64,000 bases of DNA from Hyphomicrobium sp. 99. GTDB lineage: Bacteria; Pseudomonadota; Alphaproteobacteria; Rhizobiales; Hyphomicrobiaceae. A model generated the notes under the pieces. The model had not been told where the DNA came from, searched no databases, and was given only the letters and a program-made list of their open reading frames with translations. Positions 46,408-55,136 of the stretch are shown here, one piece after another (the stretch's first letter is position 1; each line of letters starts with the position of its first letter). The stretch lies in assembly GCF_000384335.2 (NCBI RefSeq), contig NZ_KQ031382.1, forward strand, positions 992,001-1,056,000, read 5' to 3'. The position numbers were made by a program, and so were the translations under genes.

Positions 46408-47126
46408 GCAAACTGACGCTCGCGATACCCTCCAAGGGTCGCTTGATGGAGCAGACGACCGACATGTTCGCGCGTGCCGGATTGGTCGTGCGCAAGGTCG
46501 GACACGTTCGCGGCTATCGTGGCGAGATCGACGGAATTCCCGAGATCGACGTCGCATACGTTTCGTCTGGTGAGATCGCAGCCGCGTTGAAGGCCGGTAG
46601 CGTCCACCTCGGCATCACGGGCGAAGATCTCATCCGCGAAAACATTTCAGACTCGGCGACCCGCATACGTTTCCTGCAGAAGCTCGGCTTCGGTTTTGCC
46701 GATGTGATCGTCGCCGTGCCGACATGCTGGGTTGATGTGGCGACGGTCCAGGACCTGGAAGAAATCGCGCTTCCGTTCCGTCGCCTGCATGGACGCTGGC
46801 CGCGCGTTGCAACGAAATATGTGAACCTGACGCGGCGTTTCTTTGGCGCAAAGGGCTTCGGCGACTACCGCATCATCGAGAGCGCGGGCGCGACCGAAGG
46901 CGCACCGGCAGCGGGCACGGCTGAGCTGATCGTCGACATTACGACGACGGGCGAAACGCTGCGCGCCAACGGTCTCAAAATCCTCGACGACGGCGTCATT
47001 TTGAAATCGCAGGCGAACCTTTGCGCTTCAAACGCCGCCGCATGGACGCCCGAGCTTGAGGCCATTTGCTCGACGCTTACAGAGAAGCTTGCAATCTCCG
47101 TTCCCGCCAAGGCGACCGCACGCTAG
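46404..47126 (+). CDS. hisG: ATP phosphoribosyltransferase, short form
   Basis: HisG catalyses the first step of histidine synthesis. At 240 residues it is the short form without the C-terminal regulatory domain, so it needs HisZ, which is encoded just upstream. [15 protein letters not shown] at the start, [15 protein letters not shown] and [18 protein letters not shown] are family markers. A palindromic repeat separates it from the convergent recQ. Confidence 0.95.
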   Translation: MSKLTLAIPSKGRLMEQTTDMFARAGLVVRKVGHVRGYRGEIDGIPEIDVAYVSSGEIAAALKAGSVHLGITGEDLIRENISDSATRIRFLQKLGFGFADVIVAVPTCWVDVATVQDLEEIALPFRRLHGRWPRVATKYVNLTRRFFGAKGFGDYRIIESAGATEGAPAAGTAELIVDITTTGETLRANGLKILDDGVILKSQANLCASNAAAWTPELEAICSTLTEKLAISVPAKATAR

Positions 47127-47164
47127 CGTACCTGCCCCCACGCCGCGATTCTCGCGTTTAACTG

Positions 47165-47253
47165 CGTCATCCCGGCGAAGGCCGGGATCCAGTCAACTTT
47201 CAACATTGCCCGTGTTTATGGCTGTCTGGGTGCCGGCCTTCGCCGGGATGACG
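47165..47253. repeat. Palindromic intergenic repeat between hisG and recQ
   Basis: It opens with CGTCATCCCGGCGAAGGCCG and closes with CCTTCGCCGGGATGACG. Here the two outer arms are exact inverted copies of each other, so the element forms one long hairpin with a ~40-base middle. It lies at a convergent gene end, where it could work as a bidirectional transcription stop. Confidence 0.8.
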
Positions 47254-47281
47254 TTCTTTGCGGTATGGTCCTCAGCAAGCC

Positions 47282-49468
47282 TCACACACTGTCGGCGAGA
47301 TGGCATTTCAAGATGCCGTAGTCGTATTGCCCGCCGAGCGCGGAAAAGGCCGGACCGAGCTTTCCCGTCTCGCGCGTTTGGCATCGCTCGAACGCCTCTT
47401 CGATCTCGTCGATCTCCGCGGGGTCGAGCTTCAATGCGTCCGCTGCCGTGATCAGTCCGGCTTCGATAGCTTCCGCCAAGTGACCATAGACCGTCGATAC
47501 TTCAATCTTTCGTTCAGTGGCGATCGCCTCCGCATCGAGACCGCGCAGGTGTGCGGCGAGTGTGGCATTCACGGTCGCCGACAACCGGTTGTTGAGCACC
47601 GGATGCTTCTTGAACTGTGAGATGACGTCGAGGAAAGCCACGCCGTAACGCGCAATCTTGCTGGCGCCGAGGCCGAGAATATCGTGCAGCGCGCTCTCCG
47701 TCGTCGGCTGCTTCTCCGCAAGTTCGATCAACGTTTTGTCCTGCGCGACGACGTAGGGAGGAAGCTTGGCCGACGCCGCGAGCTTCTGCCGGAGCGTTCG
47801 AAGCGCATCGAACAGCGGCTGATTTTCCCGCGCCACCCGCGAAGCGGCAGCAGACGCGGCGCGCTTCGAGCCCTTTGAAACCTGCCGCGTGACGCGCAAC
47901 AGAAAGCGCTCTTCGCCGCGGAGCAGTGGTCGCGCCCGCTCCGTCAGTATGAGCGAGCCCATGCCCTCGTCGTCGATGGTCAGATAGCCCTGCGCGGTGA
48001 GCTGGCGGAAAAGCCCCTTCCACGTCGTCTGCGGGACGTCCTTGCCGATGCCGTAGACGGTCAGCCGGTCGTGACCGTTGCGGATGATCCGCTCATCCGC
48101 AGCGCCAGTCAAAACGTCCGTGAGATACGTAACGCCGAAACGCTGCTCGGTGCGATAGACGGCGGACAGCGCCTTCTGCGCGAGAACGCTGCCGTCTTCC
48201 GTATGCGGCGGGTTGAGGCAATTATCGCAGTTCCCGCAGGGCTCGGGCCGCGTTTCGCCGAAATACGCCAGCAGCGCCTGGCGCCGGCAACCCGGCATTT
48301 CCGCGAGCCCGATGAGCGCATCGAGTTTTTGACGCTGAACCTTCTTGAAGGCTTCCGCGCCGTCCGATTGTGAAATCCATTGCCGGAGTTGCACGATGTC
48401 CTGAAAGCCATAGGCCATCCAGGCATCGGCGGGCTCGCCATCGCGGCCCGCACGGCCGGTCTCCTGATAATAGGACTCGATGGATTTCGGCAGGTTCAAG
48501 TGCGCGACGAAGCGGACGTCCGGTTTGTCGATGCCCATGCCGAAGGCAATCGTCGCGACGATGATCAGACCGTCCTCGGTGAGAAACTTCGTCTGCGCGC
48601 CAGCGCGAATGTGGGCGTCGAGACCGGCGTGATAGGCAAGCGCCCTGCGGCCCTTCGAAGAGAGCCACGCTGCCGTCTCCTCGACCGACTTCCGCGAAAG
48701 GCAATAGACGATGCCTGCGTCCGTCGGATGTTCGGTTTCAATGAACTGCCAAAGCTTCTCTTTCGCGCTGAAGCTGCCAAGCTCCGCAATGGTGTAGCGA
48801 ATGTTCGGCCGGTCGAAGCTCGCAACGAAGCAAGCAGCGTTCTCGAGCGACAGCTCCGAGATGATGTCCTGGCGCGTGCGTTCGTCCGCCGTGGCGGTCA
48901 GCGCGACGCGCGGCACGTTTGGAAAGCGTTTGGCGAGAACCTTGAGCTGGCGATACTCGGGGCGGAAGTCGTGGCCCCATTGCGAAACGCAGTGGGCTTC
49001 GTCGATCGCGAAGATCGCAATGTCGCTGCGTTCGAAAAGATTGAGCGTGCGCTCTTGCACGAGGCGTTCCGGCGCAACATACAGAAGATCGAGCGCGCCT
49101 GCCGCGAATTCGCGTTCGATTTTATCCTGCGTCGCGCGATCCTGCGTCGAATTGAGGAAAGCCGCCTTGACGCCGAGGTCGAGCAGCGCGTCCACCTGGT
49201 CCTGCATCAACGCGATGAGCGGCGAGACCACGATGCCGGTGCCGCGACGGATAAGCGCCGGAATTTGATAGCAGAGAGACTTGCCGCCGCCCGTCGGCAT
49301 CAGCGCCAGGCAATCGCCGCCCGCAAGCAGGGTACCGATAATATCGCTCTGGAGCGGCCGGAAGCCCTTGTATCCGAACACCTCTTCGAGCGTCGCGCGC
49401 GCCGCCGCCATGTCGTTCTCTGCAACCGGCGAGAAGGGAAGGGAAAGCGGCGCGGCGGTGGCCGGCAT
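47282..49468 (-). CDS. recQ: ATP-dependent DNA helicase RecQ
   Basis: RecQ unwinds DNA in recombination and repair. The 728-residue protein has the helicase core (Walker A TGGGKS at 59-64, [38 protein letters not shown]), an RQC zinc region ([19 protein letters not shown]) and an HRDC domain (about 525-600). Unlike the 609-residue E. coli protein it has an extra C-terminal module with an HTH-like unit ([20 protein letters not shown]), as in some other bacterial RecQs. Confidence 0.95.
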   Translation of the reverse strand: MPATAAPLSLPFSPVAENDMAAARATLEEVFGYKGFRPLQSDIIGTLLAGGDCLALMPTGGGKSLCYQIPALIRRGTGIVVSPLIALMQDQVDALLDLGVKAAFLNSTQDRATQDKIEREFAAGALDLLYVAPERLVQERTLNLFERSDIAIFAIDEAHCVSQWGHDFRPEYRQLKVLAKRFPNVPRVALTATADERTRQDIISELSLENAACFVASFDRPNIRYTIAELGSFSAKEKLWQFIETEHPTDAGIVYCLSRKSVEETAAWLSSKGRRALAYHAGLDAHIRAGAQTKFLTEDGLIIVATIAFGMGIDKPDVRFVAHLNLPKSIESYYQETGRAGRDGEPADAWMAYGFQDIVQLRQWISQSDGAEAFKKVQRQKLDALIGLAEMPGCRRQALLAYFGETRPEPCGNCDNCLNPPHTEDGSVLAQKALSAVYRTEQRFGVTYLTDVLTGAADERIIRNGHDRLTVYGIGKDVPQTTWKGLFRQLTAQGYLTIDDEGMGSLILTERARPLLRGEERFLLRVTRQVSKGSKRAASAAASRVARENQPLFDALRTLRQKLAASAKLPPYVVAQDKTLIELAEKQPTTESALHDILGLGASKIARYGVAFLDVISQFKKHPVLNNRLSATVNATLAAHLRGLDAEAIATERKIEVSTVYGHLAEAIEAGLITAADALKLDPAEIDEIEEAFERCQTRETGKLGPAFSALGGQYDYGILKCHLADSV

Positions 49469-49816
49469 CGGGAAAACCTACTGCTTAGGAAGTCGATGCC
49501 GGAAGTTAATCTGATTCGACTTAGGCAGATGCAGCTTCCGCCCCTGCAACACGAAAAACCCGTTGATTTCCCGAGATCTTTTGAGTCAACCAAACGTTGC
49601 GACTTTTTAATCCCACGTTCAGAATGAGTTCATCTTTGTCAGGCTAGTGTGTCTCTCAAGCTGGTGATGTCACTTCCCCCCGTGCACACCAGATGCTGCT
49701 GAGCCCGGCCAAGCCCTGAGACATCCCCCCGTCTTCCCCGCTTGGTCGGGCCAGCCCCAACTCCCCAAAACAATCGGACATATCGAAGGCGCGGCTTTTA
49801 TCGCCGCGCGAAGCCG
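49469..49816. other. Unexplained non-coding stretch upstream of recQ
   Basis: These 348 bases carry no supported gene. The centre (about 49560-49780) reads unlike its coding neighbours: an AT-rich part with TTTTTAATCCC, then C-runs (CCCCCC at about 49675 and 49727). It holds the recQ promoter and the end of the Tat-protein gene. I could not match it to a known RNA or insertion-sequence end. Confidence 0.5.
49789..49809 (-). terminator. Hairpin after the Tat-exported repeat protein gene
   Basis: GCGCGGC and GCCGCGC pair perfectly around a seven-base loop, eight bases past the stop codon. No T-run follows on the minus strand, so termination is possible but not certain. Confidence 0.4.
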
Positions 49817-51175
49817 TTAAACGGCGACATTGCCCGCAAGCTTCACTCGATCATTGGCGCTTTGCTGATCGATGAGGTCGGGGCCCACCATTTTGCCGAA
49901 TTCCATTTCGCGGATGGCCCCGTCCTGCGCATTGGAAATCAGGTTGTTGGCGATGAGGCATTTTCCGGCGTCGCTCGCGCCGGTAACGGATATGCCGACC
50001 CGGGCATGACGAATGACGTTCCCGGTCACCGCAATATCTCGCATGAATGAGCCCCAGCCGATCTGAATGCCGACTGTCGGAGCGTTCTCGATCGTATTGC
50101 CTGAGACGACCGCATCGGCCTCGACGCCAATGCCTTCGCCTCGCTTGTCCTCAGGCTCCTGTTCGCGCCGGAAGAGGTTGCGAATGAGGTTGCCCTGAAT
50201 GACCGCGAGGCGGCCGCCCTCGTTGAAATTCGTGACCGAAATCCCGGCCGCGGCCGTATCGACGATATTGTTCGCGATGACCGCGCCCTGGAAACCGAAC
50301 TCGGCATAAAGCGCAACCTCGCCAAGCCGCTCGCAGCTGTTGGCGATGATCTGAATATTCGAGGCGGAATTCCCTCTGACGGCGGTATACGCGCAATCCG
50401 AGATGCGATTGCCGGTAACGAGAACGCTGCCAGCGCGAAAGACGTTGATGCCGTTGCCGTATTCTCCCGTGCCGCCCGAAGCGCTGCGGATTTTCGAGAT
50501 GCGATTGCCGGAAACGGCGGATCCGTCTTCGCCGGGCGTCGAGCGCCAGACGAGAATGCCGTTGTTCCCGCAGTCCGAGATCGTGTTGTCCTTGATGTCG
50601 AGCCCGGCGGCATCGAGGCTCTTCAATCCTGCGTCGAGCGCGCCAGTAATCGTCACGCCGCTGACGTGACCGCTACACGCGAACAGAGAAAGTCCGCTGC
50701 CGATGCTGTTCCGAATATCGAGATCGAGGAGACGGATGTCGTTCGAGCGTGAGATGGTGACAGCCCCATCCGCGCGCGTTCGGTCGAAGGGCTTATAGGC
50801 ACAATCAAAGACGATGCCCTCGAGCACTAGGCCATGCGCGTCCTCGGCAGTGACGAAAGTTTCGCCGCCGCTATAGGCGAGAATAGTCGTCCGCGCGCTC
50901 CCGATGAGGCGCGTTCCCGCGCGAAGCTGCAGGCCGCCGACGAGAAAAGCGCCGGACGGCAGGATGACGGGCATGTCCTCCCGGGCGGCCTCATCGATCA
51001 CGGCCTGCATGAAGGCTGTCTGATCAAGCGAGGTATTGGGCACGAGGCGAGAGGCGAGATTTTTAGGAGACGTCTCCGGCAGCGCCTTTGCAGCTTTCTG
51101 GGCCGCGTGCACGGCGGTGGCGGCCGCGCCGAGCCCAAGGCCGGCGCCCAACACCGAACGACGATCGAAGGTCAT
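49817..51175 (-). CDS. Tat-exported right-handed beta-helix repeat protein (TIGR03808-like)
   Basis: The 452-residue protein starts with a twin-arginine signal (DRRSVLGAGLGLGAAATA, residues 4-21), so it is exported folded. The rest is a string of short parallel beta-helix turns with Asn/Gly repeats (VSGNRI, VTGNRIS, IANNIVDT, VSGNTIEN, VTGNVIR), like pectate-lyase-type folds. It matches the uncharacterised Tat repeat family TIGR03808. No catalytic residues are recognisable. ATG 51175 is preferred over GTG 51214 because it puts the RR pair near the N-terminus. Confidence 0.85.
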   Translation of the reverse strand: MTFDRRSVLGAGLGLGAAATAVHAAQKAAKALPETSPKNLASRLVPNTSLDQTAFMQAVIDEAAREDMPVILPSGAFLVGGLQLRAGTRLIGSARTTILAYSGGETFVTAEDAHGLVLEGIVFDCAYKPFDRTRADGAVTISRSNDIRLLDLDIRNSIGSGLSLFACSGHVSGVTITGALDAGLKSLDAAGLDIKDNTISDCGNNGILVWRSTPGEDGSAVSGNRISKIRSASGGTGEYGNGINVFRAGSVLVTGNRISDCAYTAVRGNSASNIQIIANSCERLGEVALYAEFGFQGAVIANNIVDTAAAGISVTNFNEGGRLAVIQGNLIRNLFRREQEPEDKRGEGIGVEADAVVSGNTIENAPTVGIQIGWGSFMRDIAVTGNVIRHARVGISVTGASDAGKCLIANNLISNAQDGAIREMEFGKMVGPDLIDQQSANDRVKLAGNVAV

Positions 51176-51239
51176 GGATGGCGCCCCGTTCCCTGCTTTA
51201 CCGTGCGAAAGCACAGCAAATGAGCGAGCGCGAGAGACG

Positions 51240-51884
51240 TTAAGCCGAGGTTAACGATGTCTCGTCGGGGGCCGTCTCAAGCGCAATTTTGATGATTTCG
51301 AGCGCGGCCTCCGTGGCCTCTTCAAACCGAAGGGGAGGCTCCGTGAGATCAGAAGGAATATGCACGAACCCGACTTGGCAACCGCCGCGCGCTTCCGCGA
51401 ATGCCAACGAGTGATAGAGGACGGCGTTGCAGAGATAGCCGCCGGCTTCGTTTGAAATAGAGGCGAGATATCCTTTGACGTGGAGGGCGGTCACGATTTC
51501 CCGAACCGGGATCGATGACGCGCGGACAGCCGGGCCATCGGCCGATAAGCTCAGGGAGCGAGGCGTAGCACCCGCAGCGTCGACGGCATTCCGGCAGAAA
51601 TTGCGCGCCTCGGTTTCGAGGCGAAGGCTCTTGGCTCCCGAAGCGACGCCGAAGTGCAAGGCAAGAACGGGCCGATGCTGCTCATGGAGCTTTGCGACGA
51701 GCCTGGGCGCCCGGTCCCATTCGGTCGGCAGGGTCGCGGAGGCAAAACGCGCTTCCGGGAAAACGACGCGCGCTCTCCGGGCAACCCGGCGCGCAAGACT
51801 TGCGGATGCGTTGACCGGCACACCCGGAAATGAGCCGAAGCCGGTCAGCAATACGGTCGGACGTGGAACGATTCCTCTCGGCAT
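51240..51884 (-). CDS. pcp: Pyroglutamyl-peptidase I (C15 family)
   Basis: This 214-residue cytoplasmic cysteine peptidase removes N-terminal pyroglutamate. The catalytic triad positions align with the family: E90 in LRLETEARN, C152 in GGYLCNAVLYHS and H175 in FVHIPSD. The opening VLLTGFGSFPGVPVNAS is also typical. Sequence drift around E90 leaves some doubt about exact substrate range. Confidence 0.88.
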   Translation of the reverse strand: MPRGIVPRPTVLLTGFGSFPGVPVNASASLARRVARRARVVFPEARFASATLPTEWDRAPRLVAKLHEQHRPVLALHFGVASGAKSLRLETEARNFCRNAVDAAGATPRSLSLSADGPAVRASSIPVREIVTALHVKGYLASISNEAGGYLCNAVLYHSLAFAEARGGCQVGFVHIPSDLTEPPLRFEEATEAALEIIKIALETAPDETSLTSA

Positions 51885-51942
51885 CGGGACCCATTATAGG
51901 CTGCCGATGCCGCTGACCAAACGGGAAGGTCCGGATCGGACT

Positions 51943-52359
51943 CTACGAGCTGGCGTGGCGTTGACGCAGCTGTTCTCTTTGATCGAAGACGAGGCGCCCT
52001 TCCTCGGCCTTGTGGAAATACTGACTATTGATGAGCCAGCCCTTCAACGGCCGCAGCGGCGGAATGCACGTCAGCAGGATGATGGGCAAGCTGGTCAGCA
52101 AGTGCATCCAGAATGGAGGTCCATAGGCGACCTCGAACCAGCAGGCAAAAGCTGCGCTCGGGATGCACGCGAAGCAAATCACGAAAAACGCGGGGCCGTC
52201 TGCAGGATCAGCAAAGGAAAGATCCAAGCCGCAGGCCGGACAACTCTTTTTCAGCGTGAGAAAGCCCTCAAAAATTTTGCCCTTACCGCACCGTGGGCAA
52301 AGACCTCTTATTCCGGTTTTGAGGGGAGATAGCTTTGGCCACTGATGTTCGCCGCACAT
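51943..52359 (-). CDS. DUF983 membrane protein
   Basis: The 138-residue protein has a zinc-ribbon-like N-terminus with CPRC (21-24) and CPAC (40-43), then two hydrophobic helices at about 57-105 (FFVICFACIPSAAFACWF, LLTSLPIILLTCIPPL), matching DUF983. The function is unknown. DUF983 genes often sit near respiratory or pcp-like genes. It is divergent from mocR across the operator-rich region. Confidence 0.88.
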   Translation of the reverse strand: MCGEHQWPKLSPLKTGIRGLCPRCGKGKIFEGFLTLKKSCPACGLDLSFADPADGPAFFVICFACIPSAAFACWFEVAYGPPFWMHLLTSLPIILLTCIPPLRPLKGWLINSQYFHKAEEGRLVFDQREQLRQRHASS

Positions 52360-52395
52360 GGCGATGTCCTTTCTAGCATCTCAACTAAGGAGCCA

Positions 52396-52434
52396 TTGTA
52401 TGGCAATTGTACAGGCTGGAAAAGCAATGTATGC
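52396..52434 (+). promoter_or_regulatory. Two direct half-sites WTGTATGS
   Basis: TTGTATGG (52396-52403) and ATGTATGC (52427-52434) are in the same orientation, 31 bases apart, about three helical turns. They match the right arms of the two large inverted repeats farther downstream, so the DUF983-mocR gap holds at least four copies. Confidence 0.4.
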
Positions 52435-52543
52435 GTCCTGCGCCAAAATGGCAATTTTCGGGGCATTATTGAGATTATATAGGGGTTTAACGAGAGGCTT
52501 TGCGCAGTTTTGATAATCGCGGAAAGCACAGACTATCCCAGGA

Positions 52544-52573
52544 CTGCCATACATGCTATTTAATGTATGGCAG
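52544..52573. promoter_or_regulatory. Perfect 11-bp inverted repeat, candidate MocR operator 1
   Basis: CTGCCATACAT (52544-52554) and ATGTATGGCAG (52563-52573) are perfect complements around GCTATTTA. The dyad is 57 bases ahead of the mocR start and repeats in similar form 34 bases downstream. Autoregulation by the adjacent MocR protein is the natural inference. Confidence 0.6.
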
Positions 52574-52577
52574 TAGG

Positions 52578-52607
52578 GATCCATGCACGCTATATAATGT
52601 ATGGATC
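52578..52607. promoter_or_regulatory. Imperfect inverted repeat, candidate MocR operator 2 with -10 box
   Basis: GATCCAT (52578-52584) and ATGGATC (52601-52607) are perfect outer arms. The inner bases match operator 1 (GCTATATA against GCTATTTA, then ATGTATGG in both). TATAAT at 52593-52598 lies inside it, so a bound protein would cover the promoter. No good -35 hexamer is visible. Confidence 0.5.
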
Positions 52608-52629
52608 GTAAAAGGAGAGGCCCGTAGCT

Positions 52630-54018
52630 ATGTCTTCTTGGGAGCCCTGGCTGGCCGAAGGCGAACAGCTCAAATACCGCGGCATTGTCGAAGCCATCGA
52701 GGCCGACCTGCGGGCAGGGCGCATTCTACCGGGCGATCGGTTGCCGCCCCAGCGAATGATTGCGGAAATCCTCGGCGTTGACCTGACGACCGTGACGCGG
52801 GCTTTCAACGAAGCGAGGCGGCGAGGTCTCGTCGAGGCCAATGCAGGACGCGGCACCTTCATTCGCCGGCGCATGGACGATGGCCGTTTTCTCGGCGCCT
52901 CACCCATACCCGCCGTCGACCTCAGCATGAACATCCCGCCGCAACCGGTTGCCGCCAACCTGAAGCGGCTCATTCCTGAAACCATTGCCACGCTCCTCAA
53001 CGAGGAAAACGGCATGCAGAACCTGCATTATCAGGAGAGCACGGGAAGCGAATCCGATCGCGCCGCGGCCGCAGTGTGGCTCGAGCGGCGTATCGGCGAC
53101 GTGAGGCCGGCATCGATTGTTCTGGCCAACGGCGCTCAAAGCGCACTCTTTGCAATCTGCGAATGCCTCGCTTCGCCTGGAGATTCCATCGCTGCGGGTT
53201 TCGTAACCTATCCGGGCCTCAAGGCCGTCGCACAGCAATGCGGATTCAGGCTTCGACCACTGGCAATGGATGCGCAGGGCATCGTCCCGGAGGCGTTCGA
53301 AGCGTGTTGCGTGTTGGACGCGCCCAAACTCCTCTACGTCATACCCGCAATCGATAATCCGACGACGGCAACGCTATCCGAAGAGCGGCGGCATGAGATC
53401 GTTGAGATCGCGCGCAAGTACGATGTCGCGATTATCGAAGATGATCCGTATTCGGCGCTTCAAAGCGATCCGCTGACCCCCATCGCCGCTTTGGCCCCGG
53501 ACATCACTTGGCACATTGCAACTTTGTCGAAGTGTGCAACCCCGGCATTGCGCATCGCGTATGTCGTCGCGCCGGCCGCAGCTCAGGCAGCGCGGCTCGC
53601 AGCTGTGATCAGAGCCGTCAATCTGATGGTGCCTCCAATCAATGCCGCCGTGGCATCACGTTGGATCGCGACTGGAATTCTCGATGATGTGACCGTCGCA
53701 ATCCGTGATGAGAACATCGCCCGCCAGAAAATCGCGAAGGCGGCACTCGGCGATGCAGAGATCGCGGCGGATAAATGCGGTTCCCACATCTGGATGCGCA
53801 TGCCGCCGCATTGGCGCGCGACGGATTTTGTCCACCACGCGGGCCGCTCGGGCATCTCGGTGGTGCCGGGATCGGTATTCGCCATCGGCGCGACGGAGCC
53901 CGAAGCATTGCGGCTGTCGCTGGGCGTCGCGCCTGACCGGGACGCGCTTCTTCAAGCATTGAAGCAGCTCGCGGGCCTTCTCTCGCAACCCTCCGGCGCC
54001 GCGAAGGCCATCGTCTAG
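52630..54018 (+). CDS. MocR-type regulator (GntR HTH plus aminotransferase fold)
   Basis: The 462-residue protein has an N-terminal GntR winged helix (about 10-80: GDRLPPQRMIAEILGVDLTTVTRAF) and a fold-type I aminotransferase domain (about 100-450). The PLP lysine is K301 in ATLSKCATPALRIAYV. MocR proteins use PLP to sense amino compounds and usually control a neighbouring gene. Here the nitrilase begins 11 bases after its stop, so both are likely under its control. A clear GGAGAGG lies ahead of the start. Catalytic aminotransferase activity is not excluded. Confidence 0.92.
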   Translation: MSSWEPWLAEGEQLKYRGIVEAIEADLRAGRILPGDRLPPQRMIAEILGVDLTTVTRAFNEARRRGLVEANAGRGTFIRRRMDDGRFLGASPIPAVDLSMNIPPQPVAANLKRLIPETIATLLNEENGMQNLHYQESTGSESDRAAAAVWLERRIGDVRPASIVLANGAQSALFAICECLASPGDSIAAGFVTYPGLKAVAQQCGFRLRPLAMDAQGIVPEAFEACCVLDAPKLLYVIPAIDNPTTATLSEERRHEIVEIARKYDVAIIEDDPYSALQSDPLTPIAALAPDITWHIATLSKCATPALRIAYVVAPAAAQAARLAAVIRAVNLMVPPINAAVASRWIATGILDDVTVAIRDENIARQKIAKAALGDAEIAADKCGSHIWMRMPPHWRATDFVHHAGRSGISVVPGSVFAIGATEPEALRLSLGVAPDRDALLQALKQLAGLLSQPSGAAKAIV

Positions 54019-54029
54019 CGATTGCAGAA

Positions 54030-54992
54030 ATGGAACGCCCGCATATGGAAAAGCCGGTCGTCAGAGCTGCCGTGGTTCAGGCGGCGCCTGTTCTTTTCGA
54101 TACGTCAGCCACCCTTGCGCGGCTCGAAAATCTGGTGCGCGAAGCCGCCGGGCAAAAAGCTGACATCGCGGTGTTTCCAGAGGCATTCGTCGGAGGCTAT
54201 CCCAAGGGTCTCGATTTCGGCGCGCGCCTTGGAATGCGAAGCCCCGAAGGCCGCGATGCGTACCGCAGATATTTTGAAAGCGCGATCGCCGTGCCCGGGC
54301 CGGAGTGCGCTCTGATTGGCGAGATGGCGCGAACGTCTCGCATGCATCTCGTGATCGGTATCATCGAGAGAGACGGCGGTACACTTTACTGCACGGCGCT
54401 CATGTTCGGACCGGATGGTCGTCTTCTCGGGAAGCATCGAAAGCTGATGCCGACGGCGTTGGAGCGGATCGTCTGGGGCCAGGGCGATGGTTCCACCTTG
54501 ACGGTCGTGGATAGCGAAATCGGCCGGATTGGAAGCGTCATCTGCTGGGAAAACTACATGCCGCTTCTACGCATGGCCATGTATGCGCAGGGCGTGGAAA
54601 TATATTGTGCGCCAACAGTCGACGATCGCGAAACCTGGTTGCCGACGATGCGCATGATCGCACTCGAAGGCCGTTGCTTCGTGCTCTCGGCTAGCCAATA
54701 CCTTTCGCGCGCGGACTGTCCGCAATCCTTTAGCGAACTGCTCGACGGCGAACCGCCCGCCGTTCTGATCCGTGGCGGCTCCTGCATCGTCGATCCACTT
54801 GGAAACGTCCTGTTGGCGCCCCACTTCGATGGACCCTCCGTTCGCGTCGCCGAACTCGATCGGCGAATGATCGCGCGTGGCAAATACGATCTCGACGTCG
54901 TCGGACATTATGCGCGGCCCGACGTGTTCGCTTTGAGCGTCAATACCGCGCCGCAAGCTCCGGTAAAATTCGAGCCCGTCCCGCCGGTTTGA
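54030..54992 (+). CDS. Nitrilase (carbon-nitrogen hydrolase)
   Basis: The 320-residue enzyme has the full nitrilase triad: E51 in FPEAFVGGYPKG, K138 in GKHRKLMPT and C172 in VICWENYMP. The FPEAFVGGYP and CWENYMP wording fits true nitrilases (nitrile to acid plus ammonia) rather than amidases. Aliphatic or arylacetonitrile substrates are the usual range, and which one is unknown. It is coupled to the mocR gene. An inner ATG at 54045 is an alternative start. Confidence 0.9.
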   Translation: MERPHMEKPVVRAAVVQAAPVLFDTSATLARLENLVREAAGQKADIAVFPEAFVGGYPKGLDFGARLGMRSPEGRDAYRRYFESAIAVPGPECALIGEMARTSRMHLVIGIIERDGGTLYCTALMFGPDGRLLGKHRKLMPTALERIVWGQGDGSTLTVVDSEIGRIGSVICWENYMPLLRMAMYAQGVEIYCAPTVDDRETWLPTMRMIALEGRCFVLSASQYLSRADCPQSFSELLDGEPPAVLIRGGSCIVDPLGNVLLAPHFDGPSVRVAELDRRMIARGKYDLDVVGHYARPDVFALSVNTAPQAPVKFEPVPPV

Positions 54993-55090
54993 AATCAAGC
55001 CGCACCGGGCCCGGAACCGTTGCGCCGGATGCCGACCGTTGCTTTCCGGCAAAGTGTCACGAAACGCCAGTTGCAAACGCTCGGAAGCTA

Positions 55091-55110
55091 GATATCCTTA
55101 CGGCTATATC
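55091..55110. promoter_or_regulatory. Candidate ModE site upstream of modA
   Basis: GATAT (55091-55095) and ATATC (55106-55110) are inverted repeats ten bases apart, 27 bases before modA. The TATA-rich dyad resembles known molybdenum boxes, and a modE gene closes the cluster. The short arms make this a weak call. Confidence 0.35.
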
Positions 55111-55136
55111 GGAATCGGCAAAAGGAACTGTCCGCA

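Noticed and set aside
48380..49627. 415-codon plus-strand frame opposite recQ
   Set aside because: Antisense to the RecQ helicase core; no motif of its own.
49560..49780. Signal-recognition-particle or other housekeeping RNA upstream of recQ
   Set aside because: I looked for the conserved SRP apical loop, tmRNA and RNase P motifs and found none.
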